From Mycobacterium lacus (GTDB lineage: Bacteria; Actinomycetota; Actinomycetes; Mycobacteriales; Mycobacteriaceae), in assembly GCF_010731535.1 (NCBI RefSeq), contig NZ_AP022581.1, positions 2,675,952 to 2,739,951 on the forward strand: DNA of 64,000 bases. Direction: 5' to 3'. Position numbers and translations under genes: made by a program. Below the pieces are notes generated by a model. That model saw only the letters and a list, made by a program, of their open reading frames with translations, had not been told where the DNA came from and made no database searches. Each line of letters begins with the position of its first letter. Within the stretch, counting starts at the first letter, position 1. Positions 45,786 to 54,435 of the stretch are shown here, one piece after another.

Positions 45786-48376
45786 TGGCCCTTCCAAACC
45801 TCACCCGTGACCAGGCGGTCGAACGCGCCGCCCTGATCACCGTCGACAGCTACCGGATCAACCTCGACGTGACCGACGGTAGGGGCGCCCCGGGCGAACG
45901 CACTTTCCGCTCCACCACCACCGTGGTCTTCGACGCGCTCGCCGGCGCCGAGACGGTCATCGACATCGCCGCCGACACCGTCCGCAACGCCAGCCTCAAC
46001 GGTCGGCAGCTCGATGTCTCCGGGTATGACGAATCGACCGGGATTCCGCTGCGCGGACTGGCCGACCGCAATGTCGTCGTGGTCGACGCCGACTGCCGCT
46101 ATTCCAACACCGGCGAGGGCCTGCATCGCTTCGTCGACCCGGTGGACGGCGAGACGTACCTGTACTCGCAATTCGAAACCGCCGACGCCAAGCGCATGTT
46201 CGCCTGCTTCGACCAGCCCGACCTCAAGGCCACGTTCGACGTGCGGGTGACCGCGCCCGAGCACTGGAAGGTGATTTCCAACGGCGCGACGACGGACGTC
46301 GCAAACGGCGTACACACCTTCGCCACCACACCGCGGATGAGCACCTACCTGGTGGCGCTGATCGCCGGGCCATACGCCGAGTGGACGGACACTTATCGCG
46401 ATGAACACGGGGAAATCCCGCTGGGCATCTACTGCCGGGCCTCGCTGGCCCAACACATGGACGCCGAGCGGCTGTTCACCCAGACCAAACAGGGATTTGG
46501 CTTCTACCACAAGCACTTTGGCCTGCCCTATGCGTTCGGCAAATACGACCAGCTGTTTGTCCCGGAGTTCAACGCAGGCGCGATGGAAAACGCCGGCGCG
46601 GTGACGTTTCTGGAGGACTACGTCTTCCGCAGCAAGGTCACCCGGGCTTCCTACGAACGGCGCGCGGAGACGGTGCTGCACGAGATGGCCCACATGTGGT
46701 TCGGCGACCTGGTCACCATGAGCTGGTGGGACGACCTGTGGCTAAACGAATCCTTCGCCACCTTCGCGTCGGTGCTGTGTCAAAGCGAGGCGACCGAATA
46801 CACCGAAGCGTGGACCACCTTCGCGAACGTCGAAAAGTCGTGGGCGTACCGCCAGGACCAGTTGCCGTCGACGCACCCGATCGCCGCCGACATCCCCGAC
46901 CTGGCGGCGGTCGAGGTGAACTTCGACGGAATTACTTACGCCAAGGGCGCTTCGGTGCTCAAGCAGCTCGTTGCCTACGTGGGCCTGGAGCACTTCCTGG
47001 CTGGGCTTCGGGATTACTTCCGCACGCACGCATTCGGGAATGCCACATTCGACGATCTGATCGCCGCGCTGGAGAACGCCTCCGGCCGCGACTTGTCGAA
47101 CTGGGGCCAGCAATGGCTGAAGACCACCGGGCTCAACACATTGCGGGCGGATTTCGACGTCGACGGCACCGACGGCAATGGGGGCAGATTCACCCGGTTC
47201 GCGGTGACCCAGAGCGGCGCCGCGCCCGGCGCGGGCGAGACCCGGGTGCACCGGCTGGCGGTGGGCATTTACGACGACGACGGGTCCGGGAAACTGGTGC
47301 GTGTCCACCGGGAGGAACTTGACGTCTCGGGGTCGAGCACGGATGTTCCTGCGCTGGTTGGCGTTTCGCGCGGCAAACTGATCCTGGTCAACGACGACGA
47401 CCTCACCTACTGCTCACTGCGGCTGGACGCCCAGTCGCTGCGAACGGCACTCGCGCGCATTGCCGATATCGCCGAGCCGCTGCCCCGCACGCTGGTGTGG
47501 TCGGCGGCCTGGGAGATGACCCGCGAGGCCGAATTGCGTGCCCGCGACTTCGTGTCGTTGGTGTCCGGCGGCGTGTACGCCGAAACCGAGGTCGGGGTGG
47601 CACAGCGGCTGTTGTTGCAGGCGCAGACCGCGCTGGGTTCCTATGCCGAGCCGGGCTGGGCCCGCGAGGTTGGCTGGCCGCAGTACGCCGACCGGGTGCT
47701 GGAATTGGCGCGGTCTGCCGAGCCCGGATCGGATCACCAGCTCGCCTTCGTCAACGCGCTGTGCTCGTCGGTGTTGTCGCCGCGTCACGTGGAGACACTG
47801 AGGCTGCTACTCGACGCGGACCCCGTTGAGCAGGGATTGGGCGGCTTGACGGTGGACACCGACTTGCGGTGGCGCATCGTGACCGCGCTGGCAACCGCAG
47901 GCGCCATCGACGCCGACGGCCCGCAGACGCCGCGGATCGACGCCGAAGCGCAACGGGACCCGACGGCGGCGGGCAAGCGGCACGCCGCCCAGGCCGCCGC
48001 GGCGCGGCCGCAGTTCGACGTCAAGGACAGGGCATTCACCACCGTCGTCGAGGACGACACCCTGGCCAACGCCACCGGCCGCGCGATAATCGCGGGCATC
48101 GCCGCTCCGGGACAAGGCGAGCTGCTCGAGCCGTTGACTGCGCGCTACTTCGAAGCCATCCCGGGAGTCTGGGCGCGACGGTCCAGCGAGGTCGCGCAAT
48201 CGGTGGTGGTCGGCCTGTATCCCCATTGGGACATCAGCGAGGCGGGCATCGCTGCCGCCGACAGTTTTCTGACCGCCCCGGAATCTGAGGTGCCGCCGGC
48301 ATTGCGCCGGCTGGTGCTCGAGGGTCAAGCGGGCGTGAAGCGGGCGCTTAGGGCGCGTAGCTTCGACGCGGCATGA
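45785..48376 (+). CDS. pepN: Aminopeptidase N (M1 family)
   Basis: An 863-residue zinc aminopeptidase. It has the substrate-anchoring GAMENAGAVTF motif and the metal site HEMAHMWFGDLV followed by the zinc-ligand Glu in LNESFA. The C-terminal half is an all-helical ERAP1-like domain ending in LRARSFDAA. The start GTG at 45785 (MALPNLTRDQAVERAAL) matches the known length (~861); upstream codons overlap the divergent reductase promoter. Confidence 0.96.
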   Translation: MALPNLTRDQAVERAALITVDSYRINLDVTDGRGAPGERTFRSTTTVVFDALAGAETVIDIAADTVRNASLNGRQLDVSGYDESTGIPLRGLADRNVVVVDADCRYSNTGEGLHRFVDPVDGETYLYSQFETADAKRMFACFDQPDLKATFDVRVTAPEHWKVISNGATTDVANGVHTFATTPRMSTYLVALIAGPYAEWTDTYRDEHGEIPLGIYCRASLAQHMDAERLFTQTKQGFGFYHKHFGLPYAFGKYDQLFVPEFNAGAMENAGAVTFLEDYVFRSKVTRASYERRAETVLHEMAHMWFGDLVTMSWWDDLWLNESFATFASVLCQSEATEYTEAWTTFANVEKSWAYRQDQLPSTHPIAADIPDLAAVEVNFDGITYAKGASVLKQLVAYVGLEHFLAGLRDYFRTHAFGNATFDDLIAALENASGRDLSNWGQQWLKTTGLNTLRADFDVDGTDGNGGRFTRFAVTQSGAAPGAGETRVHRLAVGIYDDDGSGKLVRVHREELDVSGSSTDVPALVGVSRGKLILVNDDDLTYCSLRLDAQSLRTALARIADIAEPLPRTLVWSAAWEMTREAELRARDFVSLVSGGVYAETEVGVAQRLLLQAQTALGSYAEPGWAREVGWPQYADRVLELARSAEPGSDHQLAFVNALCSSVLSPRHVETLRLLLDADPVEQGLGGLTVDTDLRWRIVTALATAGAIDADGPQTPRIDAEAQRDPTAAGKRHAAQAAAARPQFDVKDRAFTTVVEDDTLANATGRAIIAGIAAPGQGELLEPLTARYFEAIPGVWARRSSEVAQSVVVGLYPHWDISEAGIAAADSFLTAPESEVPPALRRLVLEGQAGVKRALRARSFDAA

Positions 48377-48383
48377 CGGTCGG

Positions 48384-48560
48384 TCACGGGGCAGGAGGCG
48401 GCCCCAGGATCTCGATGCCGTAGGACGCGGCCATCGCGGCGAGGGCCGCCGGGTCGGGCGGCAATTCCTCGAGGGCGGCGCGCCCGCGGTGTCGGTCGGG
48501 CTGCCGCCGGCGAGCGTGAACCGGTCGAACCCAACGGGGTGTGCAGGGTGAGGTCATGCC
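48384..48560 (-). pseudogene. C-terminal remnant of a cupin-like protein
   Basis: The minus strand reads FDRFTLAGGSPTD and, after a frame change, LEELPPDPAALAAMAASYG followed by IEILGPPPAP and a stop at 48384. This pattern (short segment, acidic helix, YGIEILGPP end) is typical of the tail of small cupin-domain proteins. No N-terminal cupin barrel remains upstream. The rest of the 339-bp space up to the DUF5130 gene holds no gene that I can support. Confidence 0.45.
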
Positions 48561-48715
48561 TAGATCAGGCAGTCAGCGAACCCCGTCTGTCCACTGCCTA
48601 TTCGAACATCCGCCGTCAGGGCGGGGACGAGGCCGTGTGATCGAGACTGCGCTCAGTGCGACCAAATCGCTCCGATCGCCGCGCTGACCGCAGGGTCGGC
48701 GAGCTAACCGGCGCG

Positions 48716-49183
48716 CTACGCCGGCGAAATCCCCGAACTGAGCACGCGGATCGCGCTGACCAGCCCGTCGATCAGGCTGCCCTGCTCGAACGCCGACGCA
48801 GCGGCGGCGACCCCAAGCGGTGCGGCCGACTCGGCGCCGCGACCCCGCAGCTGCGAGCCGTAGACCACCTCGATGGCGCACTGCTCGGGTGAGACGGCGA
48901 GCAGCACCGCGTTGTCGGGCGTCGGCACCTTGGCCAGAATCTCCCGGGCCCGCGCGGCGGTGTCGCTGCCCAGGTCGCCGAGATAAATCGCGAACCGCGC
49001 GTTGGACGAGCGCGAGCCGTACTTGAGCGCGTCGTCCACGGCGACGAGGTCCTTGATTGGGAACGGGTAGTGCACGGACACTTCCCCCGGCTCGGTGACG
49101 CCAGAGATTCGTCCGCTGGTGGTGAGCACCCAACCCTTCGGCAGCTTGGTGTGCTCGATCGTCGCGACATCACCACGTGCCAC
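48716..49183 (-). CDS. DUF5130 (TPM-like) protein, Rv2468c type
   Basis: A 155-residue protein with a TPM-type fold pattern ([30 protein letters not shown]) and a small hydrophobic C-terminus ([17 protein letters not shown]). The start GTG at 49183 ([18 protein letters not shown]) overlaps the ctaJ stop by 14 bp; a TTG start at 49252 would overlap it far more. Equivalent to Rv2468c. TPM domains are linked to membrane-associated functions, but no role is known for this family. Confidence 0.75.
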   Translation of the reverse strand: MARGDVATIEHTKLPKGWVLTTSGRISGVTEPGEVSVHYPFPIKDLVAVDDALKYGSRSSNARFAIYLGDLGSDTAARAREILAKVPTPDNAVLLAVSPEQCAIEVVYGSQLRGRGAESAAPLGVAAAASAFEQGSLIDGLVSAIRVLSSGISPA

Positions 49184-49415
49184 TGGCGCCACCCCCAATC
49201 GTGAACTCCGATGCCTCATGGCCCCCATGTCCGCTGTGGGCGTCGCCGACAACCTCGTCGGTGGCGGCCCACAGGATCGGCGGATGTGTCCACGGCTCCG
49301 ACAATTGGTAGGTCGCGGGGTGGGGCCCCTTGCGGGAAAAGATCAGACCCGCCAGCACAGCAACCACCAACAACGGAATTCCCACGAACAAGAGGTGGAT
49401 CTGCAGAATGCTCAC
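49170..49415 (-). CDS. ctaJ: Small aa3 oxidase-associated membrane subunit CtaJ
   Basis: An 81-residue protein with one membrane helix (residues 5-27, [20 protein letters not shown]), the segment [17 protein letters not shown], a His/Gly-rich stretch (GHGGHEASE) and the end GGGASGTW. This agrees with the actinobacterial cytochrome aa3 accessory subunit CtaJ, whose gene lies near pepN in M. smegmatis as I recall. Start is GTG at 49415. The stop overlaps the DUF5130 start, and co-expression is likely. Confidence 0.7.
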   Translation of the reverse strand: MSILQIHLLFVGIPLLVVAVLAGLIFSRKGPHPATYQLSEPWTHPPILWAATDEVVGDAHSGHGGHEASEFTIGGGASGTW

Positions 49416-49471
49416 GACGCAAACGGTATCCCAACGGGGAATGAACCGGGCACTTAGGACACGCGATTTCG

Positions 49472-50146
49472 TTACGCAGCGCCTTCACCGAGGTATCGCG
49501 CCCACGCCGGATCCAGCTCCTTGACCGTCGACAACAGTCGCCAGTGCTGGCCCGTCGGTGGTAGCGGCACACGGCGCAACGCCCAGCCGAGCTCGGCGAG
49601 CAGCTTGTCACCCTTGCGGTGGTTGCAGGTCGAGCAGCAGGCGACGCAGTTCTCCCAGGAGTGGTCCCCGCCGCGGCTGCGTGGCACCACGTGGTCGACG
49701 GTGTCGGCCTTTGCGCCGCAATAGGCGCAGCAGAACCGGTCGCGGTGCATCAGCGCAGCACGGGTCATCGGGACTCGGGCTCGGTAGGGCACCCGCACAT
49801 AGGACCGCAGCTGGATCACCGACGGCACCACGATAGACCTGGTCGCCGAGTGGATGACCGGCCCGGCCGGATCATCGTGCACCACGTCGGCCTTCCCACA
49901 GATCACCATGACGATCGCCCGTCGCATCGGCAACGCGGTGAGCGGCTCATAGGTCGAGTTCAGCAGCAGCACCCGACGCCGATTCCAGATCGACGCGCTG
50001 TCGTGGCGGTTCGGCGGATGGGTGTCGGCACCGGGGGTGAGGTGGTGGGAGTAGACACTGTGCAGAGATGGGGCGGGTGCGTGCCCGGCTAGGCCTGCCG
50101 CGACACCGGAACCGCGGTGGCCGCGGCGCTTCTTCGCATGCGCCAT
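49472..50146 (-). CDS. HNH endonuclease-family protein (Rv2469c type)
   Basis: A 224-residue protein with a C-terminal HNH/zinc domain: CAYCGAKADTVDHVVPRSRG and CCSTCNHRKGD give two CxxC pairs and the HNH His and Asn. The N-terminal half has LLLNSTYEPLTALP, typical of this widespread actinobacterial family. The ATG at 50146 is chosen because GGAGG lies 6 nt upstream; a GTG at 50209 has no such site. DNA-processing role unknown. Confidence 0.88.
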   Translation of the reverse strand: MAHAKKRRGHRGSGVAAGLAGHAPAPSLHSVYSHHLTPGADTHPPNRHDSASIWNRRRVLLLNSTYEPLTALPMRRAIVMVICGKADVVHDDPAGPVIHSATRSIVVPSVIQLRSYVRVPYRARVPMTRAALMHRDRFCCAYCGAKADTVDHVVPRSRGGDHSWENCVACCSTCNHRKGDKLLAELGWALRRVPLPPTGQHWRLLSTVKELDPAWARYLGEGAA

Positions 50147-50392
50147 AAATCCTCCGCGGAACAGTCCACCATGATTCGCTGCCAACTGCACGCCAATTGG
50201 TGCGCCCACGCCGTGTCGAACCGGTGAACGGGGGGTATTGGGGCACGGATTTCGTCGTGCATCGCCGGGCTGCCGCCGGGGGGATAATGCCCGTAGCCAT
50301 CGCTCGACGACCTACGCGCGGCGGTCGAGGAACGTGACAAGCGACCGTATGAGCGGGGCATTCCATGCGAGAACCGGCGAGCGGGAAGTGTG

Positions 50393-51154
50393 ATGGCTAA
50401 GGATTCGGCGGCTCCGTTCGGCGATGACGGCACGACAGCCGAGCTTTATCGACGCCGCGCCCGAAATCCGCTCGCTCCGCGCGCAGCGGTGGAGGAGCTG
50501 CTCGCGTCGATGAACCGCATCATCGAGATCACAGAGCCAGATCCGGCGTTGCCCGCAGCGCTGAACTTCTCGCAATCCAGACGGGCGGCTCTAGCGGCCA
50601 AGCGTGGCATCGAGAAGGGGCTGGCACAGCGCGACGCGGCCGACCGCGTCGAGCCTCGGCGCCGCGAGTTGCCGCACCGGCTCGAGACGGCACTGCAAGC
50701 GATAGGTGACTGTATCTCCGGGATGGGCGCCCTCGACCGTCAAAGATCTGCGATCGAAACGGACGCGCGCAATGAGGGCTTCGTTGTCGACGCCGATGGT
50801 TGCGTCAGCATTTCGCCTGAACACGGGCATCCACAGGAGGCCGGCGACGATACCGCTGCGCGACGGGCTCGTTACGAGCATCGCCTCATGTCGGTGCTGG
50901 CAGAGATGGCTCGGCTGCAGGAGCACACGGTGGCGACCATCAGCGAACGCTTAGGTGCCGACGAACCCGGGATACCGTGGGCCTTCGTCGAGTGCGCCCG
51001 GGAAGGCCTCGAGCTGACCTTGTTCGAATCCGGCGGCGCGGGGCTGCCGCCGTCGCCGCTGCGCGACTTGTTGGAGAGGCTTACCGCCGAGATGGCGCGC
51101 GCCAAGCAACGATTCGGCGCACGCCGCCCGGCACGGTCGAACGAAGATCGGTAA
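50393..51154 (+). CDS. Unrecognised helical protein
   Basis: A 253-residue predicted protein. Residues ~35-110 and 155-240 look strongly helical and possibly coiled ([40 protein letters not shown]), around a short strand-like stretch [15 protein letters not shown]. It has no signal peptide and no membrane helix. The start ATG at 50393 is preceded by a weak GGGA; GTG at 50390 is an alternative. It is followed by glbO after 86-95 bp, with no such neighbour in M. tuberculosis. The helical pattern resembles some small mycobacterial ESX-associated proteins, but I see no WxG or YxxxD/E signal, so I assign no function. Frame integrity and codon bias support it as coding. Confidence 0.6.
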   Translation: MAKDSAAPFGDDGTTAELYRRRARNPLAPRAAVEELLASMNRIIEITEPDPALPAALNFSQSRRAALAAKRGIEKGLAQRDAADRVEPRRRELPHRLETALQAIGDCISGMGALDRQRSAIETDARNEGFVVDADGCVSISPEHGHPQEAGDDTAARRARYEHRLMSVLAEMARLQEHTVATISERLGADEPGIPWAFVECAREGLELTLFESGGAGLPPSPLRDLLERLTAEMARAKQRFGARRPARSNEDR

Positions 51155-51249
51155 GAGCAGTAACCCGTGTGCCATGCCGCGAGCTGCGCGCGCAGCCTGC
51201 AGGCGACATGGCCCGCCGTGCCGCCCGGTCATGGACCACAATGGAGGCG

Positions 51250-51648
51250 ATGGAACCGGTACCACAGCAGTCTTTCTACGAAGCGGTCGGCGGCACCGAG
51301 ACGTTCAATGCGATCGTGTCGCGCTTTTACGCGCAGGTCCCCGAGGACGAAATATTGCGTGAGCTGTATCCCGCGGACGACCTGGCGGGCGCCGAAGAAC
51401 GGTTGCGGATGTTCCTCGAGCAGTACTGGGGTGGCCCACGAACCTACTCCGACCAGCGTGGCCACCCTCGGCTGCGGATGCGGCATGCCCCGTTCCGGAT
51501 CACCCCGATCGAGCGCGACGCGTGGCTGCGGTGCATGCACACCGCCGTCGCCTCCATCGATTCGGATACCCTCGACGACGAGCATCGCCGTCAATTGCTG
51601 GACTATCTGGAGATGGCCGCCCACTCCCTCGTCAACTCCTGGTTTTGA
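51250..51648 (+). CDS. glbO: Truncated haemoglobin, group II (trHbO)
   Basis: A 132-residue truncated globin. The proximal His is in [10 protein letters not shown], the group II Trp G8 in [10 protein letters not shown], and distal-pocket tyrosines in RFYAQV and [10 protein letters not shown]. TrHbO binds oxygen and takes part in respiration and peroxide or NO handling. Two in-frame ATGs, 51241 and 51250, are possible; I use 51250 because the homologue aligns there. The stop shares a base with the aglA start (TGATG), an unusual haemoglobin-glycosidase coupling that is kept from M. tuberculosis. Confidence 0.94.
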   Translation: MEPVPQQSFYEAVGGTETFNAIVSRFYAQVPEDEILRELYPADDLAGAEERLRMFLEQYWGGPRTYSDQRGHPRLRMRHAPFRITPIERDAWLRCMHTAVASIDSDTLDDEHRRQLLDYLEMAAHSLVNSWF

Positions 51649-53339
51649 TGTCCAGCCAAGAAACGGAGCCCGGTGACGGCTCAGGTCGGACGGGCCCCGA
51701 CTCTCCTCGCGCACGCGCTCGTCGACCGGAGCCGGGTCGGACGGGCCCCGACTCTCCTCGCGCACGCGCTCGTCGACCGGAGCCGTGGTGGTCGCGTGCG
51801 GTGTTCTACCAGGTGTACCCGCGGTCGTTCGCCGACAGCAACGGCGACGGGGTCGGTGACCTCGGGGGGCTGGCGGCCCGGCTGGACCATCTGGAATGGC
51901 TCGGCATCGACGGCGTCTGGATCAACCCGGTCACCGTCTCACCGATGGCCGACCATGGCTACGACGTCTCCGATCCACGAGACATTGACCCGCTGTTCGG
52001 CGGCATGGCCGCGTTCGAACGCCTGATCGCCGCGGCGCACCGGCGGGGCATCAAGGTCACCATGGACGTGGTGCCCAACCACACCAGTTCGGCGCACCCG
52101 TGGTTTCAGGCGGCGCTGGCCGCCGGCCCGGGGGGCGCCGCGCGGGATCGCTATTTCTTTCGCGACGGCCGCGGGCCCAGCGGGGCGCTGCCGCCGAACA
52201 ACTGGGAGTCGGTGTTCGGCGGACCAGCCTGGACACGGGTGGTCGAGCCGGACGGCAACCCCGGCCAGTGGTATCTGCACCTCTTCGACACCGAGCAGCC
52301 CGATCTGAACTGGGACAACCCCGATACGTTTGACGACTTCGAGAAGACGCTGCGCTTCTGGCTGGAACGCGGGGTGGACGGCTTCCGCATCGACGTCGCA
52401 CACGGGATGGCCAAGCCGCCAGGCCTGCCGGACTCGGAGTACCTGGACATCGAGGTGCTGCACCACCTCGATGACGACCCACGCTTCAATCGCCCCCACG
52501 TGCACGCGATCCATCGCGATATCCGCGCGGTGATCGACGACTATCCCGGAGCGGTAACCGTCGGCGAGGTCTGGGTCCACGACAACGCCCGCTGGGCCGA
52601 ATACGTGCGGGCCGACGAACTGCATCTCGGCTTCAATTTCCGGCTGACCCGAACCGATTTCGACGCAGGCGAAATCCACGACGCGGTGCTGAACTCGCTC
52701 GAGGCCGCGGCGCTGGAAAACGCCACCCCCACGTGGACGCTGGCCAACCATGATGTGGGCCGGGAGGTCACCCGGTACGGCGGCGGCGACGTCGGGCTGC
52801 GCCGGGCGCGGGCCATGGCGATGCTGATGCTCGCCCTGCCGGGCGCGGTATTCATCTACAACGGGCAGGAACTCGGGTTGCCGGACGTGGACCTGCCCGA
52901 CGAGGTGCTGCAGGACCCGACGTGGGAACGCTCGGGGCACACCGAACGCGGCCGCGATCGCTGCCGGGTTCCGATCCCGTGGTCGGGCGAGGCTCCCCCG
53001 TTCGGATTCTCGACGTGTGCCGACACTTGGTTGCCGATGCCCGCGGAATGGGCGGCGTGGACCGTCGAAAAGCAGCGCGCAGATCCCGACTCCACCTTGT
53101 CGTTCTTTCGGCGAGCGCTCGAATTACGCAGGGAGCGTGATGAATTCGAAGGTACTGAGATCGAATGGCTTGGTGCTCCTAGGAATACACTAGTGTTCCG
53201 GAGGTGTGGCGGCGGGCTTGTGTGTGTGCTCAACGCCGGCGAGGATCCCGTGGGGCTACCCGACGGGAAACTCATCCTGGCGAGCTCGCCGTTGGTGGAC
53301 GGCAAGTTGCCGCCCGACAGCGCGGCCTGGCTGGTGTAG
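51648..53339 (+). CDS. aglA: Alpha-glucosidase (GH13)
   Basis: A 563-residue GH13 TIM-barrel enzyme. FYQVYPRSFADSNGDGVGDL is region I; VVPNHTS, DGFRIDVAH (nucleophile Asp), GEVWVHD (acid Glu) and LANHDVGR (stabilising His-Asp) are conserved. The N-terminus is longer than the usual ~546 residues because a 51-bp unit is duplicated in tandem, giving the GRTGPDSPRARARRPEP segment twice before the barrel. ATG at 51648 overlaps the glbO stop. It probably hydrolyses maltose- or trehalose-type alpha-glucosides. Confidence 0.93.
   Translation: MSSQETEPGDGSGRTGPDSPRARARRPEPGRTGPDSPRARARRPEPWWSRAVFYQVYPRSFADSNGDGVGDLGGLAARLDHLEWLGIDGVWINPVTVSPMADHGYDVSDPRDIDPLFGGMAAFERLIAAAHRRGIKVTMDVVPNHTSSAHPWFQAALAAGPGGAARDRYFFRDGRGPSGALPPNNWESVFGGPAWTRVVEPDGNPGQWYLHLFDTEQPDLNWDNPDTFDDFEKTLRFWLERGVDGFRIDVAHGMAKPPGLPDSEYLDIEVLHHLDDDPRFNRPHVHAIHRDIRAVIDDYPGAVTVGEVWVHDNARWAEYVRADELHLGFNFRLTRTDFDAGEIHDAVLNSLEAAALENATPTWTLANHDVGREVTRYGGGDVGLRRARAMAMLMLALPGAVFIYNGQELGLPDVDLPDEVLQDPTWERSGHTERGRDRCRVPIPWSGEAPPFGFSTCADTWLPMPAEWAAWTVEKQRADPDSTLSFFRRALELRRERDEFEGTEIEWLGAPRNTLVFRRCGGGLVCVLNAGEDPVGLPDGKLILASSPLVDGKLPPDSAAWLV
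51684..51785 (+). repeat. Perfect 51-bp tandem duplication in aglA
   Basis: Two identical adjacent 51-bp copies (51684-51734, 51735-51785) add a 17-residue basic, Pro-rich unit to AglA. The unit contains the inverted-type sequence CTCGCGCACGCGCTCG. The exact identity implies a recent event. Confidence 0.92.
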
Positions 53340-53362
53340 CTACCTACCAGCTCGCAGTCCGG

Positions 53363-54034
53363 TCACCGCAGCACCAGCGCCGGATGGCCGCGGCGCCGGT
53401 ACACCGAGCCGAACCGGGCATCGACACGCAACCACGCCGGCAGGATCCGGACCCGGATGATTTCGTCGGCGTCGATCGCCTCTGGCGACTGCGGCAAGAA
53501 TCCCATTGCGGTCAACGCGAACACACAGCGCATCGGTAGCCCCACGCTGACGTCGGCCGAGCTGACCCGGATGACTTCCTGATCGAGAAGCGAAACCGGC
53601 GGGCCATGGGCACCGCCGTGCTCCTTGGCGAGTCGCGCGCCTTGCTGCGCCAGGTCCAGCATCACCCGGGCCGGCACGTCCTCGAGGTGGGTGAAGCCGG
53701 ATTCCGGGGGCAGAGCACCCCGCCACGACGAGTCCATCGGAAAGCCGGGATCGACGTAGCCCGAGACGTCCATAGCAGCCAGACCACGCGCCAATTCGTC
53801 GGCGCCGACCGACAAATCGTCGGGCCGCACCTTGCCGACCACCACCCGGCTGGCCAGCACGTCGAAACCCGTTGCCACCCATGCCGTCAGCAACCCGGTG
53901 GATCGTGCGCGCAGTCGGATCACCGCGGCGTCGTCGAGCCGCATCGCGTGATCGACGAACGTGGCCAGGTCCGTGCGGTTGGCCGCCTTGTTTTCCGGGC
54001 CCAACCATAGTCCGCGCTCGGCTATCGCAGCCAC
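53363..54034 (-). CDS. Hypothetical protein, Rv2474c type
   Basis: A 223-residue protein with no domain I recognise; the middle has LEDVPARVMLDLAQQGARL and the end is RVDARFGSVYRRRGHPALV. The start GTG at 54034 ([22 protein letters not shown]) overlaps the thioesterase stop by 13 bp, so it belongs to the gdh operon. Conserved position next to gdh in mycobacteria; function unknown. It ends 23 bp from the aglA stop, with no obvious hairpin between. Confidence 0.78.
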   Translation of the reverse strand: MAAIAERGLWLGPENKAANRTDLATFVDHAMRLDDAAVIRLRARSTGLLTAWVATGFDVLASRVVVGKVRPDDLSVGADELARGLAAMDVSGYVDPGFPMDSSWRGALPPESGFTHLEDVPARVMLDLAQQGARLAKEHGGAHGPPVSLLDQEVIRVSSADVSVGLPMRCVFALTAMGFLPQSPEAIDADEIIRVRILPAWLRVDARFGSVYRRRGHPALVLR

Positions 54035-54435
54035 CGTTGCAGATACTCCCGATGCTGCGGCGACAGTCGCACCAGCCGCTGCTCCTCGATGTGGAAGGCG
54101 GCCAACTGCGACTCTCCGATGACGGCCGGCTTCGAACCCGGCTCCGCGTGGACCGACCGGACCTCGTAGCCGAGGGTGAAGTCCACCGCCCGAAGCCGCT
54201 TGGTCCAAATGGTCACCTGCAACGGCGAATCCGCCAGCCGCAGTTGACCCTTGTAGGTGACCCGGACGTCGGCGATCAGCAGACCGGTGGACGCGATGTC
54301 GGCGGCGAAAGCGTCCCTGAGAAACGGGACACGGGCCTCTTCGAGGATCGTGACCATGGTGGCGTGGTTGACGTGCTGGTACATGTCGATGTCCGACCAG
54401 CGCACCGGCACGGGGGTGACGAACCCGACGCTCAT
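54022..54435 (-). CDS. Acyl-CoA thioesterase, hotdog fold (4-HBT type)
   Basis: A 137-residue hotdog thioesterase. The catalytic stretch [18 protein letters not shown] is the 4-hydroxybenzoyl-CoA thioesterase signature, with Asp and the HVN motif. The ATG at 54435 overlaps the gdh stop (ATGA). The acyl substrate is unknown; the coupling to glutamate dehydrogenase is conserved in mycobacteria (Rv2475c-Rv2476c). Confidence 0.9.
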   Translation of the reverse strand: MSVGFVTPVPVRWSDIDMYQHVNHATMVTILEEARVPFLRDAFAADIASTGLLIADVRVTYKGQLRLADSPLQVTIWTKRLRAVDFTLGYEVRSVHAEPGSKPAVIGESQLAAFHIEEQRLVRLSPQHREYLQRWLR

